Shown: positions 35,768-44,483 of the stretch, piece after piece
How the letters are laid out: every line of letters begins with the position of its first letter
Numbering within the stretch: the stretch's first letter is position 1
DNA from: JBFWNG01 sp050251195
GTDB taxonomy: Bacteria; Bdellovibrionota_B; Oligoflexia; Oligoflexales; Oligoflexaceae
Length of the DNA: 64,000 nucleotides
NCBI GenBank assembly: GCA_050251195.1
Contig: JBFWNG010000002.1
Location: 186,001-250,000, forward strand
Direction of reading: 5' to 3'
Program-made: the position numbers and the translations under genes
The notes under the pieces: generated by a model
Told to the model about the DNA's origin: nothing
Database searches by the model: none
The model's input: only the letters and a program-made list of their open reading frames with translations

Positions 35768-35834
35768 TTGACAGACAAAAGGGTGTTCATAGGTTCTAAA
35801 ATTGCTTTGATGAACCAAGGTAGGGGAGAAGTAC
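35768..35834 (+). promoter_or_regulatory. Possible mreB promoter
   Basis: TTGACA at 35768-35773, with only a poor -10 match at the right spacing (TAGGTT). The mreB ribosome site GTAGGGGAGAAG lies just before the ATG. Weak evidence. Confidence 0.35.
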
Positions 35835-36869
35835 ATGATCTTTGATTGGCTAGCAGGAATGTTTTCCAACGATTTAGCTATTGACTTGGGTACGGCAAAT
35901 ACCCTTGTGTACGTAAAGGGTAAGGGAATTGTGACCAATGAGCCGTCTGTCGTTGCCGTGCAACGCGACGCGCGAGGTGGTAAGAAAATATTGGCTGTTG
36001 GCAAGGAAGCTAAAGACATGCTCGGTCGAACGCCTGGTTCGATTGTCGCTGTCCGACCCATGAAAGACGGGGTTATCGCTGACTTCGAAATCACCGAAGC
36101 TATGCTCCGCTACTTCATCGAACGCGCCCACAACAGACGCACCATGGTAAAACCCCGCATCATTATTTGTGTTCCGTATGGAATTACTGAAGTCGAAAAA
36201 CGTGCCGTTAAAGAATCCGCCGAGTCAGCTGGCGCTAGGGAAGTATATCTGATCGAAGAGCCCATGGCGGCTGCCATCGGGGCGGGCCTGCCTATCACCG
36301 AGCCAAGCGGCAACATGATCGTCGACATCGGCGGCGGTACCACGGAAGTGGCGGTTATCTCTCTTGCCGGTATCGTATACTCCACGTCGGTTCGCGTGGG
36401 CGGCGACAAGATGGACGAAGCTATTGTTAACTACCTAAAACGCAAATACAATCTCCTTATTGGCGAACGAACCGCGGAACAAATCAAGATTGCTATCGGA
36501 ACGGCATATCCTGACGATGACATCCAAACCATGCACGTTAAAGGTCGAGATCTGGTTGCAGGTATTCCCAAGACCATCGAAATCGCATCCGAGGAAGTCC
36601 GTGAAGCTATCGCGGAACCCGTTAATACAATTGTTGAAACCGTTCGTATTGCCTTGGAAAAAACACCTCCGGAGCTCGCCGCTGACATCGTCGACAAGGG
36701 CATTGTTCTCGCAGGCGGGGGCGCTCTCATCAAAAATCTCGACATCTTGCTTCGAGAAGAAACCGGCCTACCTATCATGATCGCCGAAGATCCACTATGC
36801 GCGGTTGTATTGGGAAGCGGCAAAGCGCTTGAACAGATTGATATTCTGAGCGACATTACGATAAGATAG
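35835..36869 (+). CDS. mreB: Rod-shape-determining protein MreB
   Basis: 344 aa actin homologue. Phosphate loops DLGTANTLVYVKGKG and DIGGGTTEVAVISL, connecting segment EEPMAAAIGAGLP, and GGGALIKNLDILL. Forms membrane-associated filaments that position the elongation cell-wall machinery. First gene of mreB-mreC-mreD-mrdA-rodA. Confidence 0.98.
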   Translation: MIFDWLAGMFSNDLAIDLGTANTLVYVKGKGIVTNEPSVVAVQRDARGGKKILAVGKEAKDMLGRTPGSIVAVRPMKDGVIADFEITEAMLRYFIERAHNRRTMVKPRIIICVPYGITEVEKRAVKESAESAGAREVYLIEEPMAAAIGAGLPITEPSGNMIVDIGGGTTEVAVISLAGIVYSTSVRVGGDKMDEAIVNYLKRKYNLLIGERTAEQIKIAIGTAYPDDDIQTMHVKGRDLVAGIPKTIEIASEEVREAIAEPVNTIVETVRIALEKTPPELAADIVDKGIVLAGGGALIKNLDILLREETGLPIMIAEDPLCAVVLGSGKALEQIDILSDITIR

Positions 36870-36894
36870 AGATTATTGTCCGAGGGAATACGAA

Positions 36895-37785
36895 GTGCCA
36901 GGATTCAAACGTCAAATTCTGGGAAAAGTCCTTTTGGTCTGTTCCCTACTGTCGCCATTTGTCGTGTTCTCGTCGGGACTCAAACCTTGGGTTCTCAATT
37001 CTCCCTTGGGGACAATCCTTCAAGAAATCGTGTATCCTTTGGAATACGTTTGGGACGGTTCCGTTACGTTCGTGGCGAACGTGTGGAACCAGTACTTTGA
37101 TCTTTCAAACGCGGCCAAAGAAAATGCGGAACTCAAAGCCGAAATGAATCGATTGTCGACGAAGCTCCTTCGGTACGACGAACAGGAAAATGAAATTTCA
37201 CGGTTGCGAAAGCTGTTGGGATTTATGGCGACCGAGGAAACTCGTCACGTGCTCGCCGAGGTCGTTGGTAGCCCTCGATCCGATCCTTTTCACACTATTC
37301 GAATCAGCAAAGGGTACAAGGACGGCCTTGAAGTCGGGATGCCTGTTGTCACCGCCGGTGGTGTTGTCGGCAAGATCATAAGAACGGGTGTTCTGTTTTC
37401 GGATGTCCAACTCTTGGTGGACAACAACTTTTACCTCGATGTGCTCCTGCAAAGGACAAGGGTTCGAGGGGTTCTTAAGGGACTCTCAGGACAACATTGC
37501 GAACTTAAACTGAACCGCCGTTCCGAGATTCGTATTGGCGATACCATTATCACATCGGGAATTGTCGGTGGGTTTCCAAAGGGCGTGCCTGTTGGAAAGG
37601 TCGTGAGAATAAGTTACGAAGCTGACAATGTGACGCAGGCGGTTCTCGTGGAACCCTGGGTTGACCACCAACAGGTCGAAGAAGTCGTCGTTTTGATGTC
37701 GCCAAACAGGGATGTTTCGAAAATTCTCGAAACAGTAGGCAAAAACTGGTTGGAAGAAGCTGTTAAAAGCAATGAAAAAGGTTAG
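36895..37785 (+). CDS. mreC: Rod-shape-determining protein MreC
   Basis: 296 aa from a GTG start with GAGGG about 8 nt upstream. A TM helix near residues 10-30, a coiled coil (about 60-105, KENAELKAEMNRLSTK) and the periplasmic beta domain (SDVQLLVDNNFYLDVLLQRT, GDTIITSGIVGGFPKGVPVGKV). Bridges MreB to PBP2 in the elongasome. The 3' end overlaps mreD by 14 bp. Confidence 0.96.
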   Translation: MPGFKRQILGKVLLVCSLLSPFVVFSSGLKPWVLNSPLGTILQEIVYPLEYVWDGSVTFVANVWNQYFDLSNAAKENAELKAEMNRLSTKLLRYDEQENEISRLRKLLGFMATEETRHVLAEVVGSPRSDPFHTIRISKGYKDGLEVGMPVVTAGGVVGKIIRTGVLFSDVQLLVDNNFYLDVLLQRTRVRGVLKGLSGQHCELKLNRRSEIRIGDTIITSGIVGGFPKGVPVGKVVRISYEADNVTQAVLVEPWVDHQQVEEVVVLMSPNRDVSKILETVGKNWLEEAVKSNEKG

Positions 37786-38356
37786 TGCCGATTTTTATAC
37801 CCAGCGCGAATTAGGGCTCAAAATAAAAGAGTTTCTCTATGAAGCTCGATTGCGTCCAAATACGGGCAAATTATACCGCGACGTCATCAATCTTCTCGTT
37901 GTGTTCGTTATTCAAACCTCGATCTTCCCAACATTCCTTGGAACATCCATCGTTATCGATTTGATTACGCCCTGGTTGGTGATGAGTTTTGTTCGCCAAA
38001 AGCTTTTCCCCGCAACTGTGTTGGCGTTAGTCGGCGCGATCTCGCTGGAGATGCATTCGTCTTTTCCCGCGGGGCTCTACGTCTGCATATACTGGATAAC
38101 TGCAAATATCATTTTTCAAATCAAGCCGGCGCTTTCTTGGCGACTCCTTGTGCCGTGGGTGGTTGTTTTTAGCGTTTCGGCTCTTTGGGTACTGTTTTGG
38201 GAATCGTTTATAATGGTTTTTACGAAGGGCACGGACGGTATAAACGAGTTTTTTGTGTTTAAGCAGTTTCTCCGTTTTGCCGTCGCCGTGAGTTTTGGAG
38301 TTGTGTTGTGTCGTCCTTGGCTTGAGTTCAAGGAGGAGGAAATTATCAACCTGTGA
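37772..38356 (+). CDS. mreD: Rod-shape-determining protein MreD
   Basis: 194 aa, about five hydrophobic membrane segments after a charged N-terminus of about 45 residues. Sequence alone is weakly conserved, but position between mreC and mrdA plus topology fit MreD. The stop overlaps the start of mrdA. Confidence 0.88.
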   Translation: MKKVSADFYTQRELGLKIKEFLYEARLRPNTGKLYRDVINLLVVFVIQTSIFPTFLGTSIVIDLITPWLVMSFVRQKLFPATVLALVGAISLEMHSSFPAGLYVCIYWITANIIFQIKPALSWRLLVPWVVVFSVSALWVLFWESFIMVFTKGTDGINEFFVFKQFLRFAVAVSFGVVLCRPWLEFKEEEIINL

Positions 38357-40269
38357 AAAAGATGTATGTCAAACAGGATCACGTCCTCATTGAGAATCGG
38401 TTTCTCTGGGCAAGTATTACTCTTGTCGTGATTCTGTCGACGTTGCTTGTTCGACTCTGGTACGTGCAAATTTTCAAGGGCGAGTACTACCAGGAAATTT
38501 CAGAGCGCAATCGGGTTCGGCGCATCGAGATTCCTGTGCCTCGAGGCGTGATCTATGACCGATACGGCGAAGTCATTCTCGGAAATCGCCCCTATTTTGA
38601 CCTGACGCTGATCCCTCAATACGCCCAAGATCGCCAAGCGACTTTTCAGCTATTGTCTCGGCTCCTCCATGAGCCCATTCGAAAGTTCGAGAAGCGTTAC
38701 CGCATGGCAAAAGGCGGTCCTAAGTTTTTGCCTATAACGCTCAAAAGAAATCTTTCGCAGCACCAAGTCTCCACCATTGAAAGCAACAAACTTTTCTTGC
38801 CTGGCATCGAGGTAAAAGTCGCTCCTCGCAGAGACTATAAAGTAAATATGCCGGTCCACCTTCTCGGCTTCTTAGGTGAGATCGACAAGGACTCTCTGAA
38901 GGATCTTAACGAGAAGCACGAAGACAACCCGTATTTGCCGGGTGACTTAATCGGAAAGCAGGGAATTGAGAGGCAATGGGAAGAGCATCTTCGCGGTCAA
39001 AGGGGTTACCGCCTTATCCAAGTTGACGCATACGGCCGCCAAACCAGCAGCGTCGACGGGAAGAAGTGGGACTTTCCCGTTGTCCCGGCAGTTCCCGGCT
39101 CGGACCTTGAGCTGACGATCGACGCACAATTGCAAAATGCGGCTCAGCAGGCATTCAACGGCAAATTTGGCGCTGTTATCGTTCTGAATCCCCAAACCGG
39201 CGAAATTCTCGCAGAAGTCAGCGAACCAAGTTTTGATCCGAGCATGATGGAGGATCTTACATCCGAGGAGTGGGAAGCTCTTATTAATCATCCTTTTAAT
39301 CCGTTTCTCGACAAGACGACCGGCGGCGAGTTCGCCCCGGGAAGTATTTATAAAGCGGTCATCGCTATGGCTGCGCTGGAAGAAAAGATGGTCTCGCCTG
39401 GCAGGACTGTCTATTGTCCCGGACATTATTTTTTGGGAAACAGCAGGGAGCCGATCTACTGCCATGATCGCCAGGGCCATGGTTTCGTTGACCTCAAAAA
39501 AGCACTCATGAAATCCTGTGACGTCTTCTTCTACCAGATGGGAATAGATCTGGGGGCAAAAACGATCGCAAAATATGCGTCGGCATTCGGTTTGGGCGAG
39601 AAACTTGGGGTAAAACTGAATACGGAGAGACCCGGATTGGTGCCAACGCCAGCATGGAAGCAGCTTGTTAAGAGATTTCCATGGACTGCGGGAGATACCG
39701 TCAATATTGCGATCGGCCAGGGCGATAATCTGATGACGCCGATGCAAATGGTAAGCCTCTACGCTGCCATCGCCAACGGCGGCACGCTCTGGCGTCCTTA
39801 TCTCGTTCGGCGGGTGACAAACCATGTTGGAGAAGTGATTACCAAAGAAGTTCCACAAGAGATCAAGAAGGTTGATATAGTAAGTCAGGGTACCTTCAGA
39901 CTGCTTCGAAGTATCTTGCAAGAAGTCGTTATGAACGAGGACGGAACAGGTCACAAAGCGAACGTAGAGGGAGTTACCGTCGCTGGCAAAACAGGATCTG
40001 TTCAGGTCGTTAGCTTGAAGAAAAACAGAAACAGAGACGACGTCAGCAGCAGATGGAAGGAACACGCGATATTTGCCGCGTTTTCGCCCGTCGAAAACGC
40101 CGAGATTGCCGTTGTTGTCGTCAGCGAGAACGACACTGTCGGAGGGGGCGGAAAGTCGGCGGCGCCCGTGGCTCAAAAAATTATAGAATCGTATTGGAAG
40201 CTAAAAGAGCAACGAAAAAAAACCATAGCGCTTAGAAAAGAAGATGGCAAGAAAGACACTCAGCAGTAA
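38353..40269 (+). CDS. mrdA: Penicillin-binding protein 2 (elongation transpeptidase)
   Basis: 638 aa from a GTG start. TM helix about 20-40, pedestal (RRIEIPVPRGVIYDRYGEVI), transpeptidase with SxxK at S331-I-Y-K334, SxD at S388-C-D390 and KTG at 546-548. Monofunctional class B PBP2 working with RodA. Overlaps mreD by 4 bp and rodA by 26 bp. Confidence 0.96.
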   Translation: MKKMYVKQDHVLIENRFLWASITLVVILSTLLVRLWYVQIFKGEYYQEISERNRVRRIEIPVPRGVIYDRYGEVILGNRPYFDLTLIPQYAQDRQATFQLLSRLLHEPIRKFEKRYRMAKGGPKFLPITLKRNLSQHQVSTIESNKLFLPGIEVKVAPRRDYKVNMPVHLLGFLGEIDKDSLKDLNEKHEDNPYLPGDLIGKQGIERQWEEHLRGQRGYRLIQVDAYGRQTSSVDGKKWDFPVVPAVPGSDLELTIDAQLQNAAQQAFNGKFGAVIVLNPQTGEILAEVSEPSFDPSMMEDLTSEEWEALINHPFNPFLDKTTGGEFAPGSIYKAVIAMAALEEKMVSPGRTVYCPGHYFLGNSREPIYCHDRQGHGFVDLKKALMKSCDVFFYQMGIDLGAKTIAKYASAFGLGEKLGVKLNTERPGLVPTPAWKQLVKRFPWTAGDTVNIAIGQGDNLMTPMQMVSLYAAIANGGTLWRPYLVRRVTNHVGEVITKEVPQEIKKVDIVSQGTFRLLRSILQEVVMNEDGTGHKANVEGVTVAGKTGSVQVVSLKKNRNRDDVSSRWKEHAIFAAFSPVENAEIAVVVVSENDTVGGGGKSAAPVAQKIIESYWKLKEQRKKTIALRKEDGKKDTQQ

Positions 40270-41383
40270 AGAAAAGATTTTCTTCCACGTAGGCGAAGAA
40301 ATAAAGAAACCGCAAACGTTTCACATACCTTTATTATGCCTGCTCTATGGAATCCTCCTTGTCGTCGGCTTGACCAATTTGTACAGCGCGACACAGGCTT
40401 CCTCCTACTTTTACGCTCAGTTGAGAAACCTCATCATCGTTGTCCCGGCGTTTCTCATCTGTGGGTGGCTTCTTCCAATTAAGAAGGTGAGCGACTATGC
40501 CTACGTCGCCTACGGCCTCGTGTGTGCCATGTTGGCTATCGTTTTGGGATTGGGTCGCATCGCGGGCGGCGCTCAGCGGTGGATTCACCTCGGTTTCATC
40601 GGCTTTCAGCCGTCGGAATTCGCGAAGCTTGTCCTCGCGATCACCGTCGCTCGTTTTTTTGCCCTGAATCGGGTTTCGGGAGCTTACCGCATAAGGGATC
40701 TCATCCCGGTTGCTGCACTCATTGGCCTACCGTTTACCCTTATCTTCACACAGCCGGACTTTGGAACGGCGGGATTATGCCTCATTGTGGCGGTGGCTCA
40801 GATCGCCTTTGTTAGAATTGATCTTCGAAGTATCGGCATCGTGTTGTTGTCGTCGCCCTTGGTGGCAATGATTGGTTGGCAATTCTTCCTCATGGATTAT
40901 CAAAAGTTGCGCGTTCTCAACCTCCTTAACCCGGATCTTGATCCGCTCAATACGGGTTACAACTCCTTGCAGTCTCTCATTGCCATCGGCAGCGGAGGCT
41001 TGGTCGGCAAAGGCTTTATGGACGGCACGCAAACCCATCTCAAATTCCTCCCCGAGAGACATACGGACTTTATTTTTTCCGTTTTTGCGGAGGAGAATGG
41101 CTTTCTAGGAGCCGGCTTCATCTTTGTCGTATTTGGTCTTTTAACCTATGTTGCGCTGGATATTTCCAAGCATTCCCGAGACACATTCTCGAGCTTGCTC
41201 GCCATAGGAATTGCCGCGCTCATCTTTGCTGAATTCGCCATCAACACGGGGATGGTTCTCGGTATTTTCCCTGTTGTGGGTTTGCCTTTGCCCTTCTTTT
41301 CCTTTGGAAGTTCGATGCTTTTAACCATATCGGTGGGCATTGGGTTTCTAATTTCGATACATCGTGTTTCGCTTACTCGGTAG
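40244..41383 (+). CDS. rodA: Rod-shape-determining protein RodA (SEDS glycosyltransferase)
   Basis: 379 aa, about ten membrane helices, with the SEDS signature region GAQRWIHLGFIGFQPSEFAKL and the loop FLPERHTDFIFSVFAEENGFLG. Polymerises peptidoglycan glycan strands with PBP2. Last gene of the elongasome operon. Confidence 0.97.
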   Translation: MARKTLSSKEKIFFHVGEEIKKPQTFHIPLLCLLYGILLVVGLTNLYSATQASSYFYAQLRNLIIVVPAFLICGWLLPIKKVSDYAYVAYGLVCAMLAIVLGLGRIAGGAQRWIHLGFIGFQPSEFAKLVLAITVARFFALNRVSGAYRIRDLIPVAALIGLPFTLIFTQPDFGTAGLCLIVAVAQIAFVRIDLRSIGIVLLSSPLVAMIGWQFFLMDYQKLRVLNLLNPDLDPLNTGYNSLQSLIAIGSGGLVGKGFMDGTQTHLKFLPERHTDFIFSVFAEENGFLGAGFIFVVFGLLTYVALDISKHSRDTFSSLLAIGIAALIFAEFAINTGMVLGIFPVVGLPLPFFSFGSSMLLTISVGIGFLISIHRVSLTR

Positions 41384-41395
41384 ACCACGTGACTG

Positions 41396-41424
41396 TTGAG
41401 AAATCTCACCCATTAAGGTATTAG
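41396..41424 (+). promoter_or_regulatory. Possible purC promoter
   Basis: TTGAGA (41396-41401), 17-bp spacer, TATTAG (41419-41424). Predicted start near 41431, about 25 nt before the purC ATG. Confidence 0.45.
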
Positions 41425-41455
41425 TGGCTATCGTTTTCCTTATTTGTGGTGCCTT

Positions 41456-42451
41456 ATGAGATCCATTCGAAGCTTCCTCCAAGAAATCAAAGAGCGCGGC
41501 TATAAGGCCGAGGACCTGGCTCGATATTCGTTCAAAGGTCTTGGGCAAACACAGAAAGCAGAATTGGAAAAGAAGGGAATCGATTGCTATTCCGGTAAGG
41601 TTCGAGAGGTTCTGGGAATAACCAAAGACAAGCTTTTCATCGTTCATACAGATCGATTAAGCGCGTTTGACAAACATATTGCGCATATTCCGTTCAAAGG
41701 AAGAATCCTTTGCGAGTTTTCAAGGTTCTGGCTAGAGAAATCTCGTGAGGTTTTGCCGACGCATTTGATTCGAGAATACGACGAAAGAACTCTCGAGACG
41801 GAAAGGCTTAGGCCGTTTAAAGCGGAAGTGGTCGTTCGCGGCTATATGGCTGGCAGCATGGCGCGAGCTTATGCGGCGGGCAGACGAGAGTTTTGCGGTC
41901 AAACGTTGCCCGAAGGGCTGAAACAATACTGCAAACTAAAAGATCCCATCATTACCCCAACCACCAAGGCTGCCGTCTTCGAACACGATGAAGAAGTGGC
42001 GCCCAAGGAACTGATCAAACGGGGCGTTTGTACTGAGAAGGAATGGAGCGCGATCGCCGAATATGCGTTGGCTCTGTTTGCCCTGGGCCAGAAGATATAC
42101 GAAAGCAAGAACTGGTTATTGGTCGATACGAAGTACGAGTTTGGTTTTACCGACAAGGGCGAGATCAAACTCATCGACGAACTTCATACGCCGGATTCAA
42201 GCCGCTTCTGGGTGAAGGACTCCTACGCGCGTCGATTGGCGGCAGGCGACGTTCCGGAAATGTTCGACAAGGAAATCGTTCGCCGGTACCTGATCGACAA
42301 AGGATTCAGTGGCGAAGGCCCCATTCCGCAAGTTGAGGGCGGGATTCTGATTGATCTCTGCGAAGCTTATCTTGATGTGGCGGAAGACATCGTCGGCAAG
42401 GAGATTATGGCTACTGGGGCGTATAATTGTATAATTGGGTCAGTCACTTGA
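41456..42451 (+). CDS. purC: SAICAR synthetase
   Basis: 331 aa from the ATG at 41456 (a TTG at 41444 is also in frame). Phosphoribosylaminoimidazole-succinocarboxamide synthase, ADE1-type length: YSGKVREVLGI, TDRLSAFD, VVRGYMAGS, LVDTKYEFGF and IDELHTPDSSRFW are all present. Purine pathway; guaB and guaA are about 7 kb downstream. The last five codons (GSVT and stop region) lie within the 30-bp inverted repeat of a mobile-element remnant, so the natural C-terminus was probably altered by insertion. Confidence 0.95.
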   Translation: MRSIRSFLQEIKERGYKAEDLARYSFKGLGQTQKAELEKKGIDCYSGKVREVLGITKDKLFIVHTDRLSAFDKHIAHIPFKGRILCEFSRFWLEKSREVLPTHLIREYDERTLETERLRPFKAEVVVRGYMAGSMARAYAAGRREFCGQTLPEGLKQYCKLKDPIITPTTKAAVFEHDEEVAPKELIKRGVCTEKEWSAIAEYALALFALGQKIYESKNWLLVDTKYEFGFTDKGEIKLIDELHTPDSSRFWVKDSYARRLAAGDVPEMFDKEIVRRYLIDKGFSGEGPIPQVEGGILIDLCEAYLDVAEDIVGKEIMATGAYNCIIGSVT

Positions 42452-42473
42452 GCTAGTTTAAATAATAATTCTA

Positions 42474-42507
42474 AAAAGGCCTCGTCCTGAAAGGGATGAG
42501 GCCTTTT
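42474..42507 (+). terminator. Intrinsic terminator downstream of purC (inside element)
   Basis: GGCCTCGTCC pairs with GGGATGAGGCC (one G-U) around a short loop, followed by TTTTTT. Preceding A residues make it bidirectional-looking. Confidence 0.85.
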
Positions 42508-42615
42508 TTATAAACGTGTACAAATTTTTGAGATTTTTTTGGGAAAATCGTTATAGGCCCTTTTTTTGGACGCACCTATCCCGTGTCGTTTGTTCCACCG
42601 TTAAATATTGGTCCT

Positions 42616-42909
42616 CTAGCCGATCGAGAGCTTCATGATTTGAAGCGCCGCTATGCAGCAAAGACCGAACATGAGGTGAGTCATGACTTTATTCGACCCT
42701 CGGACTCTTACATAGCGGCCGCCAAAGCTTTCTTTAAGCTGGCCATTTACTCTCTCAACAGCGTTTCTTTCCCGCAGTCGCAGGGACTGAGCGGGATCAA
42801 GTGGATAAGGCTGTGGAATTCGTTTTTGTGGGTTGATGATGGAAACCTTGCCTTTTTGGGAAATGAATGTGCGTATTTCTTTCGCGTCACGGCGATCTTT
42901 TCTTTTTTA
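42616..42909 (-). pseudogene. Transposase C-terminal fragment (IS5/IS1182-like)
   Basis: Read on the minus strand, the frame encodes about 97 residues ending at the TAG at 42616-42618 and blocked upstream by an in-frame TAA near 42915. It contains ERNAVERVNGQLKESFGG and RYVRVRGSNKVMTHLMFG, the conserved C-terminal signature of DDE transposases (with the catalytic-region Glu) of the IS5/IS1182 type. The N-terminal DDE core and a start are missing. Not on any complete-gene list because it has no start codon in a proper place. Confidence 0.85.
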
Positions 42910-42916
42910 CTTTAAA

Positions 42917-42948
42917 AAGGCAAGCCCGGTCGAAAACCGGGCTTTTTT
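42917..42948 (+). terminator. Intrinsic terminator at right end of element
   Basis: AAGCCCGGT (42922-42930), loop CGAAA, ACCGGGCTT (42936-42944), then TTTT. Lies just inside the right TIR. Confidence 0.85.
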
Positions 42949-43053
42949 AAACTAGCTCAAGTGACTGACCCAATTCAACCAATTCAAATTGTTTCCGCCG
43001 CTGCACGCATGATATAATTGCCAAAACTACTCGTTAAAATGTTGGAGGGAGAA

Positions 43054-43506
43054 ATGAAGAAATGCATTTTGGGTTTCTGTTTCATAGGTTTTGCAATATT
43101 TTTTGGTTGCAAGGACAGAGGAGGAAGTAAGGCTTTCGCACAAGCCAATGAAGCTTATCACCAGCGGATTGATGGCTGTACTCAGGACCTTTCTTGTATA
43201 GCCAAGGTTTTAGTGGATGCGATCCTCAGCGATGGCGGCGGGGGTCACGGTGGTGGGGGCCACGGAGGTGGTGGAGATGGTGGAAGCGTCGTTACTTATT
43301 ACAGTAACACCGGCAATGGACTTTGTGGTCAGGTTGAATTTTCGACTTCCTTCCCTGGTGGGAACGTCGTTGAATATTGTCGAGTTATTACCGAAGGCAA
43401 GACAGCAAGGATCGCCGGTATCAAAGTAGGCAATGGCAGCTGCACGTCGGCCGGAGATCTTTCTCCACTTGCGGCTTGTACGGGAAATGCAGGTCGACAA
43501 GAGTAA
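43054..43506 (+). CDS. Gly/His-rich predicted lipoprotein
   Basis: 150 aa from the ATG at 43054 (GGAGGGA 5 nt upstream); a start at 43018 lacks such a site. Signal sequence with lipobox FFGC (Cys19). A 20-residue low-complexity GGGGHGGGGHGGGGD stretch at about 61-78 separates a helical N-terminal part from a C-terminal domain with several cysteines. The His/Gly/Asp run could bind metal or act as a linker. Unknown family. Ends 38 bp before a large palindrome. Confidence 0.7.
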   Translation: MKKCILGFCFIGFAIFFGCKDRGGSKAFAQANEAYHQRIDGCTQDLSCIAKVLVDAILSDGGGGHGGGGHGGGGDGGSVVTYYSNTGNGLCGQVEFSTSFPGGNVVEYCRVITEGKTARIAGIKVGNGSCTSAGDLSPLAACTGNAGRQE

Positions 43507-43520
43507 TGCAAATACTCTAT

Positions 43521-43607
43521 GGGTCAGTCACGTGGTAGTTGGGGTAGTTGGGGTCAGTCACTTGACTGTCCCTGCTGAGGGACAGTCAAGTGACTGACCC
43601 CAACTAC
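43521..43607. repeat. Perfect 29-bp palindrome plus half copy (GGGTCAGTCAC family)
   Basis: Left arm 43544-43572, 6-nt loop TGCTGA, right arm 43579-43607; the arms are perfect complements and include GGGTCAGTCACTTGACTGTC. A partial copy (GGGTCAGTCACGTGG) sits at 43521-43535, and GTAGTTGGGG is tandemly repeated between them. The arms share GGGTCAGTCACTTGA with the TIRs of the element at 42433-42975. The right arm overlaps the stop codon of the downstream metzincin gene. Confidence 0.85.
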
Positions 43608-44362
43608 TGAAGATGCTCGTAAGCTTTTGCAATTCCTTCGATGTCGCCTTGATTGAAGTTCAAAGTACCGGTGTTGTAATCAACATTGCGGTAAAAGCAA
43701 CGGCTCATTACCGAATCAGGATTGTATCCCGTGATAGGTTCGTCATTGCCCAGCGGCTCCTCGAACGTGTTGCAAGTGCGATCGGGATGGGCGTCTTCGT
43801 GACGAAGCCCAATAGCGTGACCCATTTCGTGAAGAGCGATGCCCAAGATCATCTTGGACTTACCTGCGGAATTTAAGCCTTCCGCTTGCTCGGACACCGC
43901 AGGGTTGACATCTTTAAATTTCGATGTCAAGACGAGGCCAGCTTTTACTCCTCTCAAAGCTTTGCCGACGGCTCGGGCTCGAGGGTGTCCAGCATCTTCC
44001 CGTTCCGCTTTGAGTTCGTTTCGGAGTGCCTTTAAAGGCGGTTGTTTAGCGGCCGGACTATCGTAAATGAAAATGCGGATGTCAGGATTGTTGGCGGCGC
44101 TGCACGAGTCCCAACCGTTCAATTGAATGACGGTTCTGCTGAAATTGTTTTGAATGTGTTCCTTCACCCGCGTTTTGAAGTCCGGAACATCATCAGGTTC
44201 GCTTTCCCAACAAACCACTAAGTTCAAACTATCCCAACGAAGGCTCCGCTCAAACGCGACCGTTTTTGGGGCATTATCTGATGTTCTCGCCCTGCAGCCC
44301 GAGAAAATTAACAAGGTGAAGAGCAACCATGTTGTATGTCCGAATGCTAGTGTTAACCTCAT
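43604..44362 (-). CDS. Metzincin-type zinc protease, lipoprotein
   Basis: 252 aa using the second of two adjacent ATGs, which has GGAG 5 nt upstream (the first ATG is at 44365). Signal peptide with lipobox FSGC (Cys23). Zinc motif HEMGHAIGLRH (HExxHxxGxxH) and a Met-turn in DSVMSRC classify it as a metzincin, resembling matrixin-like peptidases. Probably anchored to the envelope and acting outside the cytoplasm. Its 3' end lies within the palindrome. Confidence 0.88.
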   Translation of the reverse strand: MRLTLAFGHTTWLLFTLLIFSGCRARTSDNAPKTVAFERSLRWDSLNLVVCWESEPDDVPDFKTRVKEHIQNNFSRTVIQLNGWDSCSAANNPDIRIFIYDSPAAKQPPLKALRNELKAEREDAGHPRARAVGKALRGVKAGLVLTSKFKDVNPAVSEQAEGLNSAGKSKMILGIALHEMGHAIGLRHEDAHPDRTCNTFEEPLGNDEPITGYNPDSVMSRCFYRNVDYNTGTLNFNQGDIEGIAKAYEHLQ

Positions 44363-44483
44363 CATCGCTCCTGAATTACGTCATAGGGTTGGTCTTTGGA
44401 ACCAAACGTGTCTCCTGCCAATTGCCTTCCCAGGCAACTCAGCCCTTGAGACTATCGTTCCAATTGAAAAGTTAACTATAATA

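Larger units (their letters stand above)
42433..42975. mobile_element. 543-bp TIR-bounded element with transposase remnant (MITE-like)
   Basis: Ends are a perfect 30-bp inverted repeat, 42433-42462 and 42946-42975, containing GGGTCAGTCACTTGA. Inside are a terminator near each end and a minus-strand fragment of an IS5/IS1182-type transposase. AATT at both outer edges could be a 4-bp target duplication but could also belong to the repeat. The left end supplies the purC stop codon. Confidence 0.8.

Noticed and set aside
38947..40176. Minus-strand frame of 409 residues
   Set aside because: Opposite to mrdA (PBP2), which has all catalytic motifs; no recognisable domain.
42583..42915. Plus-strand frame of 110 residues inside the TIR element
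   Set aside because: It is antisense to the transposase fragment, whose conserved signature is on the minus strand.
43230..43290. Short repeats in the Gly/His stretch as a CRISPR or VNTR
   Set aside because: They are in-frame codon repeats of one gene with no spacer structure.
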